64,000 bases of DNA from Cyclina sinensis (lineage: Eukaryota; Mollusca; Bivalvia; Venerida; Veneridae). The stretch is taken from assembly GCA_012932295.1 (NCBI GenBank), contig JAAONU010000002.1, forward strand, positions 20,243,770 through 20,307,769, read 5' to 3'. The first letter of the stretch is position 1, and each line of letters begins with the position of its first letter. The notes below the pieces were generated by a model that was given only the letters and a program-made list of their open reading frames with translations, had not been told where the DNA came from and searched no databases. The translations under genes were made by a program, and so were the position numbers. Shown one piece after another: positions 56,209 through 64,000 of this stretch.

Positions 56209-57998
56209 GTGACTATCTTAGCATTATAAATAATCTATCTAAGGTCAATTGGGAAGGAACAGTGTCAATGGGAACTCAGGAAATGTGGCATAAATTCCTT
56301 GAGAAAATTCCATACTATGAGATACATATATACCAAAACGTGTTTGTATCATGCATCTCAAGAATGCCTATGTAGACAGTGTTGCAAAAAATGCCATAAG
56401 GAGAAAATGGATTAAATATAAATACTGTAAAAATCATTTTACATTCGAAAATCATAAAATAGCTCGAAAATAAAGTACAGGCTGAATTGAAAAGATCAAG
56501 GTACGAGTATGAAAAGAACATAGCATTGAAGGCTAAAAGTAACACTAAGTATTTCTGGAAGTTTGTAAGATCAAATACTAAAACTATATCATCACTACAT
56601 TCTTTAGAGAACAATGAAGGTCACATTTGCACTGATGATCAAAATATAGCTGAAATTCTAAACGATCACTTTACCAAATTCCGATTATAGATAATAGTAA
56701 TCCAGAAGAACAACTTGATATTAATATAAATTATCAGGTAATAACCAAAAAAATATCTGAGATAGACTGTTCTAAATCACAAGGTCCGGATGAAATACAT
56801 CCAAGAATTATCAAAGAATGTAAAAATGAAATAGTACAACCACTTTGTAAAATACTCAGAAAGTCACTTGACAAGGGAAACTTCCCAAAATTTGGTAAAT
56901 GGTCAATGTAACTGCAATTTTTAAAAAAGGTAGTAAAATTAAGGCAGAAAATTATAGACTGATCAGTTTAACATCCATTTGTTGTCGCATTTTAGAAAAA
57001 TTAATAAGGAATTCAAAAGTTCTGGAAGATAATGATTTAATTACACATTGTCAGCATGGTTTTAGAAAAGGACATTCATGTGTAACACAATTACTTGAAT
57101 GCTTTGATGAATGAACAAAGGCTATTGATAATAAAAAAGAAGTAGATATAATATACCTTGATTTCAAGGCAGCATTTGATTAAGTATTGCACCAAAGGCT
57201 GCTAAAAAATATGATCAGCAGGAATAAGGGGTAAAATTTATAACTGCATAAAAGATTTTTTAACTGATAGAAAACAAAGAGTAGTTGTTGATGGTGCTAA
57301 GTCCAAATGGGGGGAGGTAATTAGTGGCATGCCTCAGGGAAGTGTTTTAGGTCCAGTTTTATTTCTAATTTACATAAATGATTTGCCCAAAAATGTAGAA
57401 GGAGAAATCAAAATGTTCGCTGATGATACAAAAATCTACAAAATTAAACAGAAAACAGAAGACGAAAATCAACTACAAGACAGTATATTTAGTGCATGCA
57501 ATTGGAGCAAAAAATGGCAATTAATTGGTATTTAACATACAAAAATGTAAACATATGTCTATATCTACTAACTTTAAGAACATAAGTCAAGAACCAACTG
57601 AATATTTTATGAAAGATGATTAGGGTAGAATAAATAGAGTTCAATATGTTAAACAAGAAAAAGATTAAGGAGTTTTAGTGGATAATGGTCTTAACTTCCA
57701 GGATCATTTGTATTCAAAAATCAAAATGGCAAATAGAAATGTTGAATTAATCATGAGGACATTCACATACATGTCTGAAGAAATGTTCCAAACTCTGTAT
57801 AAAGCAAAAGTAAGATCTCATTTAGATTATGCATCACCAGCATGGGCCCCCTGGCTTAAGAAAGATATAAAAGCAATTGAAAACGTTCAAAGAAGAGCAA
57901 CGCGAATGGTTAAATCCATAAGTCATCTAACATATCCAGATAGACTTAAAAAACTAGGTCTTCCAACTTTAGAATATAGGTGAATAAGAGCAGATATA
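56209..57998 (+). pseudogene. LINE K copy 2: linker and reverse transcriptase
   Basis: It begins 'GDYLSIINNLSKVNWEGT' and 'WHKFLEKIPYYE', then 'VQAELKRSRYEYEKNIALKAKSNTKYFWKFVRSNTK' (56460-56590), the linker absent from copy 1. The RT follows with many lesions: stops at 57112-57114 (TGA), 57181-57183 (TAA) and 57616 (TAG region), and small deletions at 56870-56900 and 57015. 'GMPQGSVLGPVLFLIYINDL' and 'KMFADDTKIY' remain at 57329-57460, and 'EEMFQTLYKAKVRSHLDYASPAW' to 'LPTLEYR' at 57770-57983. More degraded than copy 1. Ends at the gypsy LTR. Confidence 0.8.
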
Positions 57999-59237
57999 TG
58001 TGACCGGTGGTCGTGGTGGCCGATCTAGTCTTGCACGATTGCTTGGGGAATTAGAGCTCAAGTGGCTGACCTAGCCACTGACCACTGATTGGTCGGTCAC
58101 TTAGCTCACAAGGGTCTGAGCCCTGTTTTAATTGTGTAAATAAACCACAAACTCCATGGTTAAAGTTCTCAACAAATTCTTCTTTATTCCTTGTAGGACA
58201 CAATATTTCATTCAATATGATACAATATAACTTTATTCAATTTCTGTCATATTTATATAAAAGATAGTCACATCTAAGACAAGCACCAATGTAGTTGTTA
58301 ATATTTTGTAAGTAAAGTCAATTTAAGATGTTGTTCGCTCAAAATCCCAATGAATACTGTCTTCTATTCAAAATCCTAAAACCTAAATTTCTTCTTGGAA
58401 CAATAGGGTAACAAATTATTAACCAATGAAACTCTTAAAGTAATTTATAAATTCAAACAATAAAAATCTTTGTAACAAAAAGACGAAACCTGTTACTTAA
58501 CATTTAAGAAGATTATTATATACTTACAAATACTAATATATACTTTTGCAAAATTTCGGTGTGGAGTCGCTCCAATTAGACTAGAAACTGGTCGCTATGA
58601 AAGACTAGCAGTCAATGATAGAATATGTCCATTGTGTAATACAGAAGTAGAAAATGAAATTCATGTTCTTTTGAAATGTCCACAATATACAGATATCAGA
58701 CAAAATTTGTTAGACAAAGCAGTGTATATTAATAATGGGTTTCCTATGTTAAATGATGTGAGCAAGCTTAATTTTTTACTTTCCAATGGTAGTATTGTTA
58801 GAGAAGTTGCAAAATCCTGCTACCTTATTTTAGAAAAACGTGCAAAATGCTTGTATTATGATTAGGTCTTTTTATATATATATATATAGTCTTATATGGT
58901 TTTAAGACTTACTGGGTTCACACTTAATCAGTCTAAGGAAGCCAAGGTGTTTAGATAACAATAGTCCATATGTAAACTGCTAAAAGCAAAATCTGTTCTA
59001 CAATCTAAATTTCTTTGTTTAACTGATTAAAAGGGAATGCTGACGTATGTAGCAGGAAATATTTATGATTAAGCGAAATATGTCAAAGTAACCAAAATTC
59101 TGTTCTATAAAATTCTTAACAAATTTACTGAAATTCTATTTGAATTATTAAACTTTAAATTAAATGATAAAATTATATTTCTGATCAAAACTCAAGTAAA
59201 AGAATATGGCTAATTTATAGCCTGGTTACACTTTACA
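57999..59237 (-). repeat. Putative 3' LTR of a Ty3/gypsy element
   Basis: On the minus strand it starts TGTAAAGTGTAACC and ends ACCACCGGTCACA, i.e. TGT...ACA. A purine stretch 'aaggagg' lies just before it and a TATA-like 'gctataaatta' about 20 bp inside. It starts exactly where LINE K copy 2 is broken ('agcagatata' against 'agcagacataattgagg' in copy 1), consistent with a 5-bp AT-rich duplication. It includes a foreign LINE scrap at 58545-58865. The other LTR is beyond the window, so identity could not be compared. Confidence 0.55.
58545..58865 (+). pseudogene. C-terminal fragment of a LINE ORF with CCHC-like zinc motif
   Basis: 'FRCGVAPIRLETGRYERLAVNDRICPLCNTEVENEIHVLLKCPQY', with C-x2-C...H-x4-C spacing, followed by about 60 residues to a stop at 58863-58865, then a 'tatatatatata' tract. 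This closing domain is common to many LINE ORF2 proteins of molluscs and cnidarians. The frame is intact for 107 codons. It is a 5'-truncated insertion inside the LTR. Confidence 0.65.
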
Positions 59238-60657
59238 CCTCCTTGAAAAATGATTGTCCTCAATCATAACTTACAGAATAACAGAAGATAACAACAATAG
59301 AAGCATGATATAATAATGAGACAATAATTGCATAAAAACAATAATAAGAGAGTCACACACATCACATTTATACAGTGACTGGCTAGATCATACACACATA
59401 CATACTAATTTGTTTGGGAATTTTTTTTTTATAAAATTTTTAATGTTAAGCATGAAATTACATAATTTAATAACAATAGAGCTCTTTTAAATTCAAATAA
59501 TGTACGGTATGATACAAAGGAAAACTATTTAACTTCAAATTTTCTGTAATATGACTTGTATCTTTTAGATAACTAGCACACATAAACTATAGACAATTCT
59601 GCAGTTGTCAAAGGGACAACAAAAATAGTGCAGTGAACAGAGAAGTTAAAAAGTAAAACAACAATTTTGGCAAATTGTAGAGTTCATATTCATAGTAGTG
59701 TCTTTAGTTGTTGGCTTAGCTCAATGTTACATTAAACTTGACAATAATGAAAAGCCATAAGATTTGAAAAATCACTAGTAAAATGTAACAAAATTTGGTT
59801 ACATATATAATTGCTGTCTGCAACTTGTCTGTTGTGAGTAGATTTGAAATATTGTACATAACAGGTTTAACAATCTACCACATAAATATTGTGTCTGCTC
59901 ATTTGGCAGTAAAAATAATAATTTAATACATTTGCACATTTTGCATTCAAGCATCTTCATGTAATGTAACTGTCTTTTGTGGGCTGAAATCAAGGATGTC
60001 ACAGAACTTTTATTATTATTCAGTCACATTAGTATAGTTTTCCTGTGAACCATTTGTTCATATTTTTACACACTTGTGTAATACACTTTTAGTATTTAAC
60101 TTACAGATTTGTGATAGACAACAAGTATTGCATATAACTGTAAACAGTCTTCACAATAAGTATATATATATATTTTTTTTTTGTAATATTCAAATAATAT
60201 AAACTGAAATGTTCTTTCATAAGATATTTGTTATGCATGTTAGACAACGAGAGACTTTCAGTATCTGCACTTAACTTAGTTTTGGCCCTCCGTCATATGA
60301 ATTATATAAACAGTACATGTATTTTATTAAATATATACTTCACAATGTAACAGTTTTTATAATAATTAATTCATTCACTTAATTTTGTGCCATAGCTTAT
60401 GGTCTGTTTGTTGTAGGCCATCAAACAGTGAATTCAGAGAAGGTTGCAGCTGTTTCTATCTTTCTGAAATCCTGAAGGGTACTCCACTAGTTCCAACATC
60501 ATTGCAATCAGTTAGATGGTAGTTTTTGATTTGAGAGGTCATAAGTTTCACAATACCCTATGACTGCTGGTTTTACTAGTTTTATAAGGAAAACAGGGGG
60601 GGAGTCTATCAAAGAATCTGTGTTGATTCAACAGAGGACGCTTGCACTTTTTACCAC
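59238..60657 (-). other. Gypsy element region between pol and the 3' LTR, no recognised gene
   Basis: AT-rich. No envelope-like signal peptide, membrane segment or long open frame is seen on either strand. Short ORFs of fewer than 70 codons only. Confidence 0.5.
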
Positions 60658-62226
60658 TCATAGTCTTGTTGATATGATACTCCCTAATAAAGACATCAGG
60701 AATGGTATTGGCATATTCCCAGGTGCTGGGTTTGTTTGAAGCCTTCCATTTAATCCTGTAGTAGAGAGTATCCTTGTGATTATCTTGTCTATGTCCTCAG
60801 CAGAAAATTTCTGTGTTGGTGTTGGTTGTTCATTGGATGTTGATGGAGATGTTGTTGGTGTTTGCATGTCTGAAGTTGATGGCTGTGTGTCTGTTCGTGA
60901 CTGACCTTGACCTTGTCCTGGTGTTTTTGATTGTGTTTGCTGGTCTATGGGTTGTGGGTGTTGCTGAGTTTGCTGGTGCTGATCTGAGTTGCTGTTTGGG
61001 TTGTTATTTTTAGGTAGTGTACGTTTAACCTTTGACCTAGATTTTGGGTTTGCTGGTTGTTTGCCTTTATATTGTGGTGAAGGTTGTGGAGTGTTGGTTT
61101 CTGTGTTATCGATGGGAAGTTCCTCTGCATTTAAAGGTTCTTCCAGATTCTCATACCCAGGTGGTGGGTTTGTTGACCTAGTTTCTTGGTCATTGTATGG
61201 CTTGAGGCGCCTCAGCTTGTAAGTGTTGTGTGGGCCACTGAAAACAATGTAATAAGGCCCAACCCATTTTCTGTGAAGCTTAGGGGCCATACCAGGGGGA
61301 ACTTTTGTACAGTAAAGCCACACTCTGTCAGCTGGCATATACTTAGGTTCTTCAGACCTCTTGTCATACTGCTCCTTGTACTTGTCCTGAGCATTTTTGA
61401 TGTTCTCTGCCGCTACCTTCCTGGCAATATCAAGATTTTGCAGAACTTGGGCCAGATGAGTTTTGAAAGCAGAAGACAGGGTAGTTTTGGGAGTGAGAGC
61501 TGTACCTACAGGTAGACGCATCTCTCTGCCAAATAATAAGAAGAAAGGAGAGTGTTGAGTAGATTGGGTAGCAGGAGTCATGCGATATGCCATCATAATA
61601 GAAGGAAGAAGGTCTGGCTAATCATCCTGCTGGCCCTTACAGTAAAGACGAAGAGACTGTAGAATTACACTGTTCATACCCTCCACAGATCCATTTAGTA
61701 ATGGCCTATAAGAACTGGTATAGAACCGTGTAATTTGAAAAAGTTCACAGAGCGCCTTGACAAGTTGGGAAAGAAATTGCTGACCTCTGTCAGACACAAG
61801 GACATTAGGGGCTCCATAGCGACATATGACCTCTTTGAAGAGAACAGCTGCTACTTCTGTAGCCTCTTGAGTGCGAAGTGGAAATGCTTCGCACCATTTA
61901 GAGTAGCTGTCCACAACAAGAAGTACATACTTGTATTTGTCTTTGGTTGTTTGGAGGCCTCCTAAGATATCAATAAGCCATCTTTGGAAAAGGTCAGCTA
62001 TTGGCATTGGCTGAAGAGGTGGTGGCTTGCCATGAATGTCTCGCTTGACCCGTTGACATTCCTCACATGATTTTATGTATTTCTGGCAGTCGCCAAACAT
62101 TGTGGGCCAATAGTATTTTTGTCTGATTGCTGCATATGTACACTCAAACCCTTGGTGCATGCCACCAGCTAGACTGTCGTGATATGACTTTAGCACATCA
62201 TCATGCAGAATAGAAGGGACACACAT
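60658..62226 (-). pseudogene. Ty3/gypsy integrase and pol C-terminus
   Basis: Minus strand from 62226: zinc-binding H-x-H-C-C region ('SYHDSLAGGMHQGFECT' ... 'CQKYIKSCEECQRVK'), then catalytic core with 'LLVVDSYSKWCEAFPL' (Asp), 'VLVSDRGQQF' (Asp) and 'GSVEGMNS' (Glu), so the D-D-E triad is present. An in-frame TAG at 61618-61620 splits the core from 'MMAYRMTPATQSTQHSPFFLLFGREMRLP' and 'KLHRKWVGPYYIVFSGPHNTYKLRRL'. A Pro/Gln/Thr-rich tail of about 150 residues follows. No chromodomain is evident. The tail ends at 60658. Confidence 0.85.
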
Positions 62227-62252
62227 AGTTCAAACTGTTCTGCTTCAGCAAC

Positions 62253-63570
62253 TTATAATTTGGCTGTCTTTGGGTCCTCTGGAAGTTCCTGTTGAAGTTT
62301 GTAATTAAAGATGTTTCTGTAAAAATCATCATCTCTTTGTAAAAAGACTAAGTCCATGTTTGGTTTGATTGGTTCTTGATCCATATTTGAGTGTTCACTG
62401 TTTGGTGCTGTCTCAGTGCTAGTAGTTGCTGGAGTAACAGATGGAGCTGGAGCATGGTCGTGACTGTAAACAAGTGTCACAGCTGACAGTTGATCAGGCT
62501 TGTTGTCTGAAACTTGACAGACTAGTTCACTTGGGCCACCTTGGTCCATGTTACTTTTCTCATTTTCTTCATGGTAGAGGCGACGTGAGAGTCCATCTGC
62601 ATTTCCATTTGCACTTGAAGCCTTGTGGACAATCTTGAAGTTGTAGCCCTGAAGTGTCAGAGCCCATCTACCGAGACGTCCTTGGCAGTTTTTAATGTGC
62701 TTTAGCCACTTCACAGAAACATTATCTGTGTACACTGTAAAGAAGTTGTTGGCAAGATAGGGTCTGACATGTTTCACAGCCTCTACCAGTGCCAACCCCT
62801 AATTGTTGGTGATGTGCCATCTTAACTCATGGCTATGTAGAGTTCTTCCGCCATAGGCAATTGGGTGTTCAAGGCCTTCATCATCCAGTTGTGACAGTAC
62901 ATAACCAATGGAATGATCAGAGCTGTCTGTTGCTAGAATGAAAGACTTGTCAAATCTTGGAAATGATAGAATAGGCGGAGAAGAAAGAGCTCTTTTTAAA
63001 GTATTGAATGCATTTTCACATTCTGAAGTCCATTTGAACTTTGTGTCCTTTTTGAGAAGTGTGGATAAGGGCTATTTTTGCATAAGACTTTATGAATTTC
63101 CTGTAATAAGAGGTCATACCAAGAAAAGATCTGACTTGCTTAACAGTTTTAGGCCGTGGATATTCATCAATTGCTTTTGTTTTCTCTGGGTTTACTTTAA
63201 TCCCATGCTTGGTGATAATGTGACCAAGGTATTCAATCTCCCGAGTGGCAAATTTACATTTTGTAGGCTGAAGGGTAAGGTTTGCTGAGCTTAGGTTGGA
63301 AAAGACCTGACACAAGTGTTCTCAATGCTCCTCAAAGTTTTGAGAAAAGATTAAAATATCATCAATATAAACAAGAGCTACTTTCCAGTTTAAATTTTTA
63401 AGAACTTTGCTCATAAGATTTTGAAAGGTAATGGGAGAATTCATTAGACCAAATGGTAGACGTGTCCAGGAATAGACAGACTGATGAGTAACAAAAGAAG
63501 CTTTATGAGCAGTTTCTGGGTCAAGTGGTACCTGCCAAAATCCACTCTTGAGATCTAGGACAGAAAAAAT
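62253..63570 (-). pseudogene. Ty3/gypsy RT (second half) and RNase H
   Basis: After the TAA at 63571 the frame continues with 'VLDLKSGFWQVPLDPE', 'FGLMNSPITFQNLM' and 'LVYIDDILIFSQ' (YIDD). A stop follows near 63324, then 'YLGHIITKHGIKVNPEKTKAI' and 'FLGMTSYYRKFI'. A frameshift near 63070 leads to the RNase H with 'LATDSSDHSIGYVL', 'GLALVEAVKHVRPYL' and 'VYTDNVSVKWL' (D-E-D). A TAG at 62799-62801 and a TAA at 62253-62255 further break it. The linker to the integrase carries Ser/Thr/Pro-rich sequence. Confidence 0.85.
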
Positions 63571-64000
63571 TTAAGCCTTGGCATCTGCAATTGTATCAAA
63601 TACATCAGAAATGTGGGGAATGGGAAATGACATTGGTTCGGTAACCTTGTTTAGCTCACGGTAGTCAACCGCAAATCGCCATTCGCCATTCTTTTTCTTG
63701 ACAAGAACCACTGGACTGTTCCAGGGAGAGTCTGATTCTTCTATAAAACCATTGTCAAGCATTTCTTTGACCTGCCGTTCTGTTTCACGGCGCATTTCAG
63801 GGATTTGTCTGTAAGGAGCTTTCTTAATAGGCCTAGCATCTCCAGTTTCAATTCTGTGGGAGAAAAGTTTAGTGAGACCTAATTCTGAGAAGTCTTTGGC
63901 AAATGACTTCCTGTTTTTGCCAATGAAAATTAACAGCTTCTTCTTTTGGTCAGTGGTGAGATCAGAGTCATTAAGATTAATTCCAAGATCTTGTGCAATT
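63571..64000 (-). pseudogene. Ty3/gypsy RT (first half), runs off the window
   Basis: Minus strand from 64000: 'DLTTDQKKKLLIFIGKNRKSFAKDFSELGLT', 'HRIETGDARPIKKAPYRQIPEMRRETERQVKEMLDNGFI', 'SPWNSPVVLVKKKNGEWRFAVDYRELNKVT' and 'FPIPHISDVFD', the standard gypsy RT opening. Protease and gag are expected to the right of the window. It stops at the TAA at 63571-63573. Confidence 0.85.

Larger units (their letters stand above)
40873..57998 (+). mobile_element. LINE family K copy 2, near full length but split three times
   Basis: Endonuclease pieces at 40873-41026 and 45545-46149, linker and RT at 56209-57998, all collinear on the plus strand. Removing 41027-45544 plus one AATA, and 46150-56208, leaves continuous LINE codons at both joins. 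It ends at 57998, where a Ty3/gypsy LTR begins. About 2.5 kb of LINE is spread over 17 kb. Confidence 0.8.

Noticed and set aside
60813..61515. Plus-strand ORFs opposite the gypsy integrase tail
   Set aside because: They are antisense shadows of the Pro/Gln-rich integrase tail on the minus strand.

Overview
The window looks like non-coding DNA from an invertebrate nuclear genome, most likely a bivalve mollusc. It has low GC, intron-containing coding sequence with GT/AG splice sites and AATAAA signals, and no dense ORF packing. It carries dozens of copies of elements with the 'gagggccatgatggccct' head and 'caggtgagctaaaa' tail and cores rich in 'tgaccttgacctttgacc', a repeat style I associate with clam and oyster genomes. 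The species call is inference from repeat style. Almost everything is mobile DNA inserted into mobile DNA. Only one gene reads as intact.

Layout. 1-4772: Helitron-like non-autonomous elements with tandem-repeat cores. 5021-6960: a second family of this type, split by a 928-bp hAT-like element. 7159-22622: one CR1/L2-like LINE broken into four coding pieces by a TA-flanked insertion (7808-13148), a TTAA-flanked insertion (13764-15640) and an insertion around a pogo-like element (about 16150-21400). Each insertion is itself host to others, up to four levels deep. 22829-23455: a small inverted-repeat element. 23560-27049: a four-exon, 492-codon tyrosine-recombinase-like (Crypton/DUF3504-type) gene lying between two related palindromes. 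27542-28900: a second, inverted copy of the pogo-like element with a SINE in it. 29065-32585: a hAT-like element hosting a Helitron-like element. 32915-33300: a minus-strand LINE scrap.

34203-40040: a second type of LINE (FADD reverse transcriptase), interrupted by a Helitron-like element and, in its 3' UTR, by a TIR element with an 8-bp target duplication. 40873-57998: another copy of that LINE, cut by (i) a 4.5-kb TIR element with an AATA duplication, encoding a decayed cysteine protease of the Herpes_teg_N-like type, (ii) a 10-kb segment containing a complete-architecture but inactivated DIRS retrotransposon (gag, RT-RNase H, tyrosine recombinase, inverted terminal repeats and internal complementary region), and (iii) at 57999, the LTR of a minus-strand Ty3/gypsy element whose pol runs off the right edge.

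How it fits together. The two LINE families serve as reading-frame rulers. At several junctions, removing the insert and one copy of the target duplication gives back an uninterrupted LINE codon series, which fixes insertion boundaries to the base. The two pogo-like copies and the two LINE copies give empty sites that show the Helitron-like elements insert without an evident target duplication next to A-runs. The most interesting items are the intact recombinase gene between palindromes, the protease-bearing AATA element, and the recurring 145-bp period and AGGTCA-type motifs in otherwise unrelated element cores. All coordinates come from reading the sequence by eye. No alignment, database search or folding program was run.
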